Shown piece after piece: positions 52,663-62,245 of a stretch of DNA of 64,000 nucleotides. Source of the DNA: Alentia gelatinosa (taxonomy: Eukaryota > Annelida > Polychaeta > Phyllodocida > Polynoidae); the NCBI GenBank assembly GCA_950022655.1, contig OX465580.1:45196028-45260027 (forward strand). The letters run 5' to 3'. The notes beneath the pieces were generated by a model. That model saw only the letters and a program-made list of their open reading frames with translations. It did no database searches and had not been told where the DNA came from. The first letter of the stretch is position 1, and every line of letters starts with the position of its first letter. Both the position numbers and the translations under genes were made by a program.

Positions 52663-53792
52663 CACTACGTCTCTTTATTACTGTATACCGAAATTCTATT
52701 AAAACGCCATTTATCAACCTATTTCAACCTCCGAAATAAGCAAGGCAAGTATGAATCCTCGAACATTCACCTTGATGGATAGTTCACGGGTGATCCGCTC
52801 AGTGGCGCCTCCGCGATGACGTCAGAATGTCGTTATGGAGAGTGATAGCAGGGGGTTGGTACAGAGATTAGTAAGCCCATGCACAACAAAGGATCTGCTA
52901 GGAGAGTGAGCGGTAGTAATGACGTCATATAGTAACTTTTGCTCCGAATTCAAGTGTACGGGCGGGTCGTTTTTTTCATATATTCTAAGGTGATAATGTC
53001 CTCATTGGGTATGTATTTGCGATGGCTTCTACTTGTTTGTTTATTTTACGTCGATTTCGGCCGTGTGTGTAGTGCTGGGCGATCTTATTGTGCAAAGATA
53101 CTCCCGAATGGGAAACGTCCGCCATTTTGTTTGTTTATTTTTTGTTCTGATAATGTCAACAGATCACGTGGTACGGTGGGTAGTAAATATATTTTACGCC
53201 ACGGTGCGGTCGAACGGAATCTTTTCTCCTAGTGCGTAAAAGTGAGATATTCGTGCACCGGTATATAGTAATAAAACATTCAACCATCAACGGATATCAA
53301 TTTGATCTTTGAACAAGTCCTGACATCATTGCCTTAGCCACGATTCGAAAGGTAAATAGTGTAGTCTAGTGATGGAACTATCAGACCTGTAACCCGTATA
53401 TGGGTTGTAAATAAAGAGTGAAGTGAAATACATTGGCCCCCACCTGTTTCCCAAAGAGGAATTACGTCAAACTAAATGTTGGTGCTTTCAATAAGAATAA
53501 GTTTCGTTGTTACCATATCAAATGAATAAACACTTGGGCTATCTTATAGTTATAGTGTCTACAAAGTAGAGATGCTGTTACATTTTTGTTCGAATAAGGA
53601 ATATTCCTTTACACCACAACCCCCCATAATCATAGAAAAGAAAACTTTCCCTTGTATTGCCCACGAAGTTTTGAGTTGTTATTAGATTCTTATGATGGCT
53701 GTATGGCCCTGAGTGCACTCGGGGTCTGCTACATGTTATTGGAGTCAATCTAAGGAAAAGAGGACTTAATGTTTCATTCCCTCTCCCTCTAG
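52663..53792. other. non-coding stretch, no gene recognised
   Basis: A CCGCCATTTTG word is at 53121. No other supported feature. Confidence 0.45.
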
Positions 53793-53869
53793 CATCCACC
53801 GAGCCTCAGCCCTGCGGGTTCACCATCTCCGGTCCCCCTCCCTACGGCTACAGACTGCGGATTAACTGA
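53793..53869 (+). CDS. candidate short host exon (speculative, PDZ-start-like)
   Basis: A strong acceptor (TTCCCTCTCCCTCTAG) precedes a GC-richer stretch. Read in the phase left by the 19756 exon, it gives STEPQPCGFTISGPPPYGYR plus LRIN before a TGA at 53867-53869. The GPPPYGYRL string resembles the carboxylate-binding start of PDZ domains in PDZ-LIM-like proteins, but only about 24 codons are present and no donor is seen, so a chance match is quite possible. Confidence 0.2.
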
Positions 53870-54300
53870 CGATCCGGTGTGCATAGATAACGTGCTGCCC
53901 AACGGACAAAACCTCGTTTCTCCGTGGTCAGGAGGTCACGATATATGTCGATAGGAATGTCTGTAGGGGAAAGGCAGAGATTGAGGCCTGGTATTTACAT
54001 GGCACTGAAGTTGTAATGTTCAGCGCTCTATGCACGCGGTACACAGGCCGGTCAGTGCCGCTAGGTATACCGTGCCCCGCTCGATGGAACTCGGTGGTGC
54101 CCCGCTCAATGGCATGCGTGAAAATGCCCCACTATTGAGAAACACTCAGAAGATCACGCACCCGGCGAGTTTTAGAGTCATCAGCGTTTAAGAGTCATTA
54201 ATGTCGACTCATAAAGATTTTATGAACATCCAGTCTGTCCTGGGGTCGTTGCTCCTTTCTATTTGGTATCGATGGATAGCTATAATCGTGTCGTAGAATT
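53870..54300. other. left flank of the Ngaro-like element, no gene recognised
   Basis: No coding frame. The sequence just before the insertion reads GTCGTAGAATT. Confidence 0.5.
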
Positions 54301-54484
54301 GGTAACCCATGGCCGTTGGTCAGGGGTGGTCATTGCTCCCCCTGACACGCCCCCTCGCGCACCCTGCGCACTCCCCCCTGGTGTCGGTCACGTGAACCCC
54401 GCGGTCACGTGGCCCACCGCGTCTCTGACCTCCGCCTCATTCTGCTCCTGTACTCCACTACGTTCACACGTATTTTCTTTTCCC
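54301..54484 (+). repeat. A1 split repeat
   Basis: 184 bases beginning GGTAACCCATGGCCGTTGGT, repeated without visible difference at 58484-58667. Contains two CACGTG hexamers. It is expected to hold or border the element's promoter. Confidence 0.93.
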
Positions 54485-54594
54485 TCACTTTTGGCCTACT
54501 CTCCACGCCGTCTTCGATACTCCCCGAGTATCTGACCGTGCAGAGACAGTGTCTGAATACGGGTAAAGTTCACGTGAATTACAGGAAAGCTAGG

Positions 54595-55716
54595 ATGGCA
54601 CCACCAACGACACGCGCTCAAGCGAGCGCCTCCACGACCACGGACCAGGCCTCGGAGTCAACCGTGAGGGAGAGCGACCACGTGGACTCCGCGTCTCAGG
54701 CCGGAAGCCTCCGGTCGGCCCGCCTCGTGGCCGTAGAGACCGGACTCTCAGACATGAGTAGGAAACTCGACGCTCTAATCCAGCTGCAGACCCAACGGTC
54801 GACGGGACAAGCATCGCCGCCTACGGTTCGCTCAGTCGCCGAAGTAAGGACTCGGGACTGGGCCGAGGATCAAGCCGGCCGCGCCATGCCTCCACCCCGC
54901 CAGCTACGAGACCGCTACGCAGGGGACCCGTATATACAACGTGAGCTCGACCGTGAGGCCATCCGCCACGACAAGACGGCTGGTAAGCTGCAGTCAGATA
55001 TTCATGTTACCCGTTTAATAAGTAAACCGTACATGTTTGTGGATAGGGAGGGGGTTTACACGTTGTCCCAGAAGCTGGAACTGAGGGGAACCCTGGGCCC
55101 CCTCGAGTACCTGAGTGCCTTTATTGGCTTGCTCGGGGACGACCGTGCGGTCGACCCCGTGGACCGTGAGGCCATGTTCCGGCACTTACACCAAGTGTCA
55201 ATCGACGCCCAGAGCCGGCCGTGGGCCGGAGTCAGGAGATGGTCTAACCACGTGTTCGACCAGATCGAGGCCGGGAGGCTCTCGTGGTGCGACTATTCGA
55301 GGATCCAGGAGGAGCGAGTCCGACTCGCGATGACGACCGGGACCCTCACCAGCGGGGCCGACACCGGGAAGGCCCGAGGACGGGAGTTGCCATGCCGGCA
55401 ATATAATTCGGAGAGGGGGTGCCGCCATAGGAGCGGTCACGATGACGGGCCCGTGAGATGGCTGCACGTGTGCTCGTATTGCGACTCCGTGGGGAGACAA
55501 TGCGGGCACTCGTTACACGCGTGCAACCGGAAACTCGGTTACACAATGGGCTATGACAACGGCCAGGCTGCACCCACACCGGCTCCCCGGCGAGCACCCC
55601 AGGCCGGACACGCACCCCAGGCCGGACACACGCCCCGGGCGGTCGACCCCAGAGCGGATGTGCTCCCCCAACACGGACACGGGGCAAAAAACGGCTACGG
55701 TGCGCCCCGCGAGTGA
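54595..55716 (+). CDS. ORF1, Gag-like protein with zinc-binding cluster
   Basis: The open frame extends back to 54409 inside A1, but I choose the ATG at 54595 (context TAGGATGG, 373 codons) because the protein becomes plausible from there (MAPPTTRAQASAS). Residues about 1-60 are Ser/Thr/Ala-rich; a possible coiled-coil follows (LSDMSRKLDALIQLQTQ). A globular middle part contains YTLSQKLELRGTLGPLEYLS. Near residues 265-315 is a Cys/His cluster in the pattern C-x7-C-x16-H-x-C-x2-C-x6-C-x-H-x5-C (PCRQYNSERGC ... HVCSYC ... CGHSLHAC), like the zinc-binding region of YR-retroelement Gag proteins. The C-terminus has a short PQAGH repeat. Likely role: packaging the RNA. Its stop overlaps ORF2 by four bases. 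Confidence 0.8.
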   Translation: MAPPTTRAQASASTTTDQASESTVRESDHVDSASQAGSLRSARLVAVETGLSDMSRKLDALIQLQTQRSTGQASPPTVRSVAEVRTRDWAEDQAGRAMPPPRQLRDRYAGDPYIQRELDREAIRHDKTAGKLQSDIHVTRLISKPYMFVDREGVYTLSQKLELRGTLGPLEYLSAFIGLLGDDRAVDPVDREAMFRHLHQVSIDAQSRPWAGVRRWSNHVFDQIEAGRLSWCDYSRIQEERVRLAMTTGTLTSGADTGKARGRELPCRQYNSERGCRHRSGHDDGPVRWLHVCSYCDSVGRQCGHSLHACNRKLGYTMGYDNGQAAPTPAPRRAPQAGHAPQAGHTPRAVDPRADVLPQHGHGAKNGYGAPRE

Positions 55717-58139
55717 GCGGAGCGCACCCCCACACAGTCACAACACGTGCCTCCGCCCCCGGGCCCGGGGTCGTGGGGTGCAATCCACGTGATGTAACAC
55801 CAGCGGGCCCTGTGATCTCCACCACCCCCAACAGGATTTCCGGTGACCGGACGTGGGCGGGGGTCGTAAAAGGAAGCGGCCCGGTGACCACTCCGGGCCC
55901 CCACCCCCTCACGTGGAGGGGGGACCACACGGGGGGTCCACGTGACCACAACACGAAGGCCGCCGGCCCACGTGGCCGGGCCCCGAACATAAACAACAAC
56001 AACGAAGGGGGCGGGACCCGCCACGTGGAGGACAGGTTCACCGCGCAGCCACCGCCAACCCACAGCGGTAGCAGGAGTGTTAGTGTTACCGCGCCGACTG
56101 AGGATCCAACTAACACTCCGGATTTCGGCGGACTAAAGGAAGTCTGCCGGACCGGAATTCCGTCGCCCGGACTCCGGACGGACCCGGAGGCCTTCATGGA
56201 TCACAGGCGGGCCGAGTGGCCCCGCTTCACCGAGGCCGGCCCCCCGGCGCACGGCCACATCTACGAGGCGGTCCGGGCCTCGGGCCTGCCCAACGCCCTG
56301 TGCACAAAGATCACACTGCCGACGGACCTCAAACTACGGGCGTGGGAGCAGTACCTGACGGGAATGGAGGGCAAGGGGGAACTCCTCGGTTTCATAAGAT
56401 ACGGGTTCCCCCTCGGCTACCTCGGGCCGGCCAGCGACACTCGGGACGTCCCTAACCATCCGAGCGCCACCGGATTCCCGAAGCAAGTCGGGGATTTTAT
56501 CAGAAAGGAGAGTGGATTCTCAAACCTGATGGGGCCGTTCACGGAGGCTCCCTTCGAGCCGTGGTGCCACGTTTCGCCGTTGATGTCCCGGGAGAAGCGC
56601 GGGTCCGAGGCCCGCCGCGTCATAACGGATATGACCTTCCCCCGGGACCGTAGCGTCAACGCGTACGTGATGAAGAACGCGGTCTACGGTGAAGAGCGTG
56701 AGCACAGCCTCCCTACGGTCGACAGCTTCGTCACCCGCCTGGTGGCCTCGGGGCCAGGAAGCTACATGGCGACCATCGACATCTCGCGCGCCTATAAGAA
56801 CTTTAGGTGCGACCCCCTCGACTGGCCTCTGCTGTGTTTCCTGTGGGACGGCGGGTATTATTGTGATACGGCCATGCCGTTCGGCGCCCGCGCGTCCTCG
56901 TATCACATGCAGTGTGTGGCCGAGGCCATCGTGGGGATACTCGCCGGTAAGGGTGTCGAGGCCGCCATGTATCTGGACGACCTCATCATACTGTCGCCCT
57001 CACGGGAGAAAGCTGCCTCGGACTTTGCCATAGCCCGAGACCTATTCGCCGAGCTCGGCCTCCCCGAGGCCCGGGAAAAGGCGCAGGCCCCTAGTCAGAC
57101 CGTGCGCTGGCTGGGCATCGACATCAATGCCGCCGAGATGTCCCTCACCATCCCCCGGGACAAGTTGGAGGACGTGCGGGAGCACGTTGGGGCGGTCGCC
57201 AGGAAGCGGTCGCTGACCAAGCGACAGCTTCAATCCGTCCTCGGCAAAATCCTGCACGTCGCGAAATGCATCCGCCCGGCGAGGCCGTTCGTCAGCAAAC
57301 TACTGGAGGCCCTACGGTCGATGGACGGGTTCTACATCAACGTAAGCTCGGACATGCGGCAGGACCTCCAGTGGTTCCTACGGTTTGCCGTCGGGTGGAA
57401 TGGGCACGCCCTCATCCCTCGAGGGCCGGCGACAAAGTGCATCACGGTCGACGCCTGCCTCTCGGGCGTGGGGGGCACAGACGGCCGTGCGGCCTACGCG
57501 TGCCAGGTTTGTCCCATCAATGACCCCGTGGACTGCATTTCTGAGCTCGAGGCCCTGAACACAATATATGCGCTCCACACGTTCCTCGGGGACCGTGATC
57601 GTGGGACCAGGATCGAAGTCTTCTGTGACAACATGGGGACCGTCCAGGCACTCACGTCGGGGCGGGCACGCAACCGCGTCCTCTCACGTGGGGACGTGGT
57701 CCTCACGGGAAATCACGTGGAGGTACGCATCAAGGCCGCCAAGAACCTCCAGTGCGTGGGGGAGGAAAAACACGTGAGGCTCCAATCCTCCCCGGACCCG
57801 AGGTCGTGCCCGGTGACGGCCGTGAGGAATATGATCGCCGCGGTCCCCACGCTGATACCAACGGATCCGTTCCTGCTCAACGCTGACAGGTCGCTAATAA
57901 CGACGCGGTCGCTGTCAAAGGAGTGGGAGCGGCTCAACACCACAGCAGGCCACCCCCCTAAGACCTACACTCTACACAGCCTGAGAAAGGCCGCCGCCAC
58001 TCAGGCCTTCCAGGCCGGGGTCGCTGAACTCTCCATTCAACGATACGGGGGGTGGCGTTCTAATGCACACAGGGGATACATTAGGGACTCCAACTCACAA
58101 GAGGTGAATGCGTCCCTCATACAGTCCCTCAACCAGTGA
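55713..58139 (+). CDS. ORF2, RT-RNase H fused to a truncated tyrosine recombinase
   Basis: 808 codons, in the -1 frame relative to ORF1, overlapping it at GTGA. The first codon is GTG and the first ATG is only at codon 162 (56196), so expression may need re-initiation or frameshifting. Residues 1-145 are a low-complexity linker. RT spans about 245-535: NHPSATGFP, HVSPLMSREK, catalytic Asp in TIDISRAY (355) and the YLDD box (420-423). RNase H starts near 575 with Asp 580 (TVDACLSG), Glu 611 and Asp 639 (FCDNMGT). At about residue 652 (near 57666) it switches to YR sequence: SRGDVVL, SCPVTAVRNMI, HSLRK with catalytic His 755 and Arg 758, Trp 781 and Tyr 789. The RNase H tail and the YR N-terminal half with its first Arg are missing, about 200 residues by comparison with the family. 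RT looks intact; recombinase should be inactive. Confidence 0.9.
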   Translation: MSGAHPHTVTTRASAPGPGVVGCNPRDVTPAGPVISTTPNRISGDRTWAGVVKGSGPVTTPGPHPLTWRGDHTGGPRDHNTKAAGPRGRAPNINNNNEGGGTRHVEDRFTAQPPPTHSGSRSVSVTAPTEDPTNTPDFGGLKEVCRTGIPSPGLRTDPEAFMDHRRAEWPRFTEAGPPAHGHIYEAVRASGLPNALCTKITLPTDLKLRAWEQYLTGMEGKGELLGFIRYGFPLGYLGPASDTRDVPNHPSATGFPKQVGDFIRKESGFSNLMGPFTEAPFEPWCHVSPLMSREKRGSEARRVITDMTFPRDRSVNAYVMKNAVYGEEREHSLPTVDSFVTRLVASGPGSYMATIDISRAYKNFRCDPLDWPLLCFLWDGGYYCDTAMPFGARASSYHMQCVAEAIVGILAGKGVEAAMYLDDLIILSPSREKAASDFAIARDLFAELGLPEAREKAQAPSQTVRWLGIDINAAEMSLTIPRDKLEDVREHVGAVARKRSLTKRQLQSVLGKILHVAKCIRPARPFVSKLLEALRSMDGFYINVSSDMRQDLQWFLRFAVGWNGHALIPRGPATKCITVDACLSGVGGTDGRAAYACQVCPINDPVDCISELEALNTIYALHTFLGDRDRGTRIEVFCDNMGTVQALTSGRARNRVLSRGDVVLTGNHVEVRIKAAKNLQCVGEEKHVRLQSSPDPRSCPVTAVRNMIAAVPTLIPTDPFLLNADRSLITTRSLSKEWERLNTTAGHPPKTYTLHSLRKAAATQAFQAGVAELSIQRYGGWRSNAHRGYIRDSNSQEVNASLIQSLNQ

Positions 58140-58194
58140 CTCTCATCCCTCACAAACTTTTCTCCCTCCCACCTCGCCTCATTTTTATGGTCTT
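58140..58194 (+). other. 3' spacer between ORF2 and B1
   Basis: Short pyrimidine-rich spacer (CTCCCTCCCACCTCGCCTC). No further ORF, so the SGNH-hydrolase gene found in some Ngaro elements is absent here. Confidence 0.6.
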
Positions 58195-58483
58195 GGCGTT
58201 TTTTATACATCATATTGTATAACCATTATACCTCATATTGTATAACCATACTATCTGTTATACAACCATATACATAATTGACATACCATTATACATGTCA
58301 ATTACAACTATGTATATTATACGTAATTGACCTCTTTATACCTCTGTCAATTACTTTCTCTACCTTATGTCATATTCATATTTACATATTAATATTCATG
58401 TCGGTATAGGTATATAAAATTAAAATAAATTTTATTATTCCCAACTATCGACTCCTTCTTTGTGTTCAGGGATAGGGGTAATG
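58195..58483 (+). repeat. B1 split repeat
   Basis: 289 bases beginning GGCGTTTTTTATACATCATA and ending GATAGGGGTAATG; no difference seen from B2. Strongly AT-rich in contrast to A1 and the ORFs, with short inverted words (ATACATGTCAATTA, TAATTGAC). It likely includes the polyadenylation region. Confidence 0.93.
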
Positions 58484-58667
58484 GGTAACCCATGGCCGTT
58501 GGTCAGGGGTGGTCATTGCTCCCCCTGACACGCCCCCTCGCGCACCCTGCGCACTCCCCCCTGGTGTCGGTCACGTGAACCCCGCGGTCACGTGGCCCAC
58601 CGCGTCTCTGACCTCCGCCTCATTCTGCTCCTGTACTCCACTACGTTCACACGTATTTTCTTTTCCC
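58484..58667 (+). repeat. A2 split repeat
   Basis: 184 bases, no difference seen from A1. It directly follows B1 (junction GTAATG|GGTAACC), the same junction a circularised element would have. Confidence 0.93.
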
Positions 58668-58704
58668 ACCCACCCTCACCTCTTTCTTATCTCCTACTCC
58701 GTAG

Positions 58705-58993
58705 GGCGTTTTTTATACATCATATTGTATAACCATTATACCTCATATTGTATAACCATACTATCTGTTATACAACCATATACATAATTGACATACCATT
58801 ATACATGTCAATTACAACTATGTATATTATACGTAATTGACCTCTTTATACCTCTGTCAATTACTTTCTCTACCTTATGTCATATTCATATTTACATATT
58901 AATATTCATGTCGGTATAGGTATATAAAATTAAAATAAATTTTATTATTCCCAACTATCGACTCCTTCTTTGTGTTCAGGGATAGGGGTAATG
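58705..58993 (+). repeat. B2 split repeat (element 3' end)
   Basis: 289 bases, no difference seen from B1. It ends GATAGGGGTAATG and then enters flanking ATATTTACG. Confidence 0.93.
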
Positions 58994-59167
58994 ATATTTA
59001 CGATTATTCTAGCAATTCCATCGGAAAAACGTTGCTCCAGTAATACCGGATCGTATTGTGTGATATCGCTATTTTCACGTATAAATATCGCTGCTTTTTA
59101 CGATGTGATAGCAATACAACCATTCAGTTGCACATATCTAATCAGAGGATTCATTAGTTCTTCAATT

Positions 59168-59215
59168 AGATACAGATGGCATCATGGTTAAGACTGGACT
59201 GACATCTTGTGGTTT
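59168..59215 (+). repeat. tRNA-like (SINE head) relic
   Basis: TGGCATCATGGTTAAG fits a Pol III A-box and TGGTTTGAATCTC fits a B-box about 30 bases later. There is no cloverleaf and no recognisable SINE body, so this is a weak call. Confidence 0.25.
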
Positions 59216-61469
59216 GAATCTCTATTCGCTGAAGAACGGGGAGGAGGCGGGAGGAGTCATCGTTATTGAGAATATCAGACAAGACATTTTTCATCCAATT
59301 AGCCTGAAGTGATCCGCAAACGATCCGCCGACGTGTGGAGGTCCGCGTAAAAATAGACTCATTTTACTTGGAGATACGGCTATATGATTACGACGCGATC
59401 CGCTCATTTTCGGGAGCAACGTTTAAGCCCTTGTGTCGCTATTTTGCGATCCGCACATCTATCACAAACGTGGAGCAACGTCCCCTTAACAAGGCTAGAA
59501 CACAGTCTTAGATCGTATCGCCCCAGATTATGGGGTCAGAATTGCCCTTTATAAAATAACAAGGGGATATTTCTTTATTATTATTATACCCTCCAGCCAG
59601 AATTTGAAGTGTATGTTACTGTATAGTTGGGTAAAACGTGGCGTTTGATGAGCTTACCCCTACCGCGTTCCCGACCACAGTGAAGAGAGTGCATGGTTCT
59701 GCCGAGTTCGATTCGCGCGTTATTCTGATCGACCCCGTTCTGGCGTATTCCATTGGTTGAATACGCTGGCTGTTTCGGGTATTGTGAATGCTGCCCCGTT
59801 ACACCCCAACTGTGTGTGAGTGCGCTTCCAACGTGAATCGGGAACGGTGATCGAACGAAAAAGTTACAAACATAAATGTTATTTTGTAGTAATAGTCTTT
59901 TTTTGCCACAAAGTGACATTTTGGAACACAAATTGTTAACTTTGAATTGGGACCCCTCCAGTGGTCCTCTTCACAATTTTCGGTGTGTATGGGAACCCCC
60001 TCCCTCTAGTAATTGGGAGGATTCCAGGATGTGTCAGCCTCTTTGGCACTCTTGATGTCTTTGAAAAAATACCTGGTGGGAAAACTGCCTGAAATTGCAT
60101 AATTACTGGCAAAATGAAAAAAAAATTGCCTCATTGCTTTATTTCATTGAAGTCAAAATTGTTGTATTATATTGTCTGCACTTGTCTGTTATCCAAATGT
60201 CAAGTCTGAAATTCCATATAAACCAGTGTAATGATCTAGCTTTTATTCCTGTGGGTTAGGTCTTAATTATGTTATAAAAAGACGCAGTAAATCTCTCAAC
60301 TGTAAAGCAGTCGTGATAAAACACAAAGACGAGACATTTCATCAGGGAAGTGTCGCCCTCTGTCATGTAGGTCAAGCTGGTATCGACAAGGCTAAAGAAG
60401 TAATGTTACTATCTTATAGATCCCAGTGGTCTAGTTGATATACTGTTTGAAGTTTGTTCCTACTCCTAGTATTAGTTGAGATATTAAAAGTTTAAGATCT
60501 GGAATTTTTTAAGTTTGTGTGAAGGAGGGCGTGTGTATTTTTTCTTTGTAATAAGCCCCAACACTTGCCTGTTACTTTTTCTCAGCTGAAAAAAAACAAG
60601 ACTTACATTAATATCAACACCACACACCTACAGAAAGGTGTCGTCCTACCCAACTGCCAAAATCACCAAAGTTAGGATAACTGCAGTGAAACAAATATCA
60701 GACAATCATAGCCTAAATGAGATAAATGATAATTGACTGGTGGTTTGGTAAATTTGGTAAACAAACCAACTTTACAGGCCATACCTTCCCAAAGAAGTAC
60801 AGAAAATTTACAGAAACTACTGTCATGCCCTCTAGTGAATTCATCTAGTGGATTATGTGAATTTACGTAAAATTACCTAAAATTACCGCACGTTCTATAG
60901 ACGTACGTAAACCATAACATTTGTACGTTCTTATACGTACGGAATCTACCTGCGAGCCATGTAAATTTACGTCTTGTGTTTACTGGGTATAGATAAATGA
61001 TCCGATGAAATTGACGAGCTAACTTTCATAAATGAATTAGCTGTCCACTCAGGAAAATGTCTATTCTACAAGGTTCCATGGCTGAGAATGAATAGTTTAG
61101 TCTTTTAAATGCCTCAGAAATGTTATGTAGAAGTGGGACTTTGATATATTATTCTTTATTTTACACAACGGTAACACATTCATATACTGAAAAGGAAAAA
61201 TTCGATTGGCAGGAATAGTATAAAACTGACATCTCTGGGATGGATAAAGGTGTTCAAAGGTCATGGGGGCCTATTATATTCCTTATATGACAGTTAATGG
61301 AGTTGTAACAGCTTTTTGGCCCACCCAGCAAATAGTTGCGTAAAAATTGTACAATATCACAAGGAAGAAAAATGACATGTCAATTCCCAAAGTCGCATGC
61401 GACTTTCACTCTTTTGAAGGAGACATATCGCATGCAACATTGTACCTCAGTGGGGCGAGGGGGGGGGGT
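59216..61469. other. non-coding stretch, no gene recognised
   Basis: Read on both strands with no supported gene. A cluster of TACGTAC-type words lies at 60850-60970, and a G-run precedes the minisatellite at 61459. Confidence 0.45.
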
Positions 61470-62245
61470 GGGTCTCAGTAAAGATTGGGAGGTTGATAGA
61501 TGAGGAGATTGGATGGTGCAGATTGGTGGTCAGGCAGGTTTATAGGCGACCAGGTTGGTGGGTGAAAAGGTTACTACATGGGTAGGTTGGTTGGTAGATA
61601 GGTAGGTTAGTAGGTGGGCAGGCTTGTGGGTAGGAGACCAGGCTTGTGGGTCAGAGGGCTGATATCTGAACAGATTAGTGTGTGGGTAGGTTGGTGGATA
61701 GGGAGGATGGTACGTCACAAGGTCAGACAGTGGGAAGGTTAGAAGGTTGGTGGGTGTGCAGGCTATTGGATGGGCAGGTTGGTGTGTGGTCAGCTTGATG
61801 GATAGGGAAGTTGTTAGGAGGCTGGTCAGTGGGAAGGTCAATGTGAAATGGTTGGTGGGTAGGTACGATAGTGGGTAAGTAGGTTGATAGGTGGGCAGGT
61901 TCATGGATGCGCAGGCTGCTGGATGGGCAGGTTTGTTGGTAGGGAGCTTTGGGGATAGGTAGGTTGGTAGGTGGACAGACTGCTTGGTAGATCGGTGGGC
62001 AGGTTCGTGGGACAGAAGATTAATATGTAAACAGGATGGTGGGAGGGTAGGTCGGTAGGTGGGCAGGTTGAATGGCAGGAAAGTTGAAAGGGAGGCAGGT
62101 TGGTGGACAGGTAGCTTTGAAGTGGGCAGGCTCGTGGGTAGGTAGGTTGCTAAGTGGGCAGGTGTGCGGGAGGAGGCCAGATTAGTGGGCATACTGGTGG
62201 CAGGGCAGTTTGCAGTAGGAAAATTGTTAGGTTGGCAGGTAAGTA
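61470..62245. repeat. GGTA/GGTT/GGCA tetranucleotide minisatellite
   Basis: Nearly 800 bases built from 4-base steps (GGTA, GGTT, GGTG, GGCA, GGAG) with higher-order units of about 12-24 bases. On the minus strand it leaves a 220-codon open frame rich in Pro, Thr, Leu and Tyr (PTNLPTYQP-like), which reflects the repeat rather than a gene. Confidence 0.85.

Larger units (their letters stand above)
54301..58993 (+). mobile_element. young Ngaro/DIRS-like tyrosine-recombinase retrotransposon, internally deleted
   Basis: A 4,693 bp element laid out as A1 (54301-54484), ORF1, ORF2, B1 (58195-58483), A2 (58484-58667), 37 bases of spacer, and B2 (58705-58993). This split direct repeat arrangement is known from Ngaro and some PAT-like elements. 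They reverse-transcribe into a circle and integrate with a tyrosine recombinase, so they lack integrase-type target duplications. The B1/A2 boundary reproduces the sequence expected when the two ends join in a circle. Both repeat pairs look identical, indicating recent insertion. The coding part is far richer in G and C than the flanks. ORFs are open, but ORF2 lacks the YR N-terminal half, so the copy is probably dependent on full-length relatives. Confidence 0.9.

Noticed and set aside
54409..54594. N-terminal extension of ORF1 beginning inside A1
   Set aside because: It lies in the repeat and encodes an implausible hydrophobic leader; the ATG at 54595 has a better context and starts a Gag-like sequence.
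55346..56197. 283-codon minus-strand frame inside the Ngaro-like element
   Set aside because: Antisense shadow of the GC-rich ORF1/ORF2 region; no motif.
61530..62192. 220-codon minus-strand frame rich in Pro, Thr, Leu, Tyr
   Set aside because: It is the translation of a tetranucleotide minisatellite; the 4-base period gives repeating residues in every frame.
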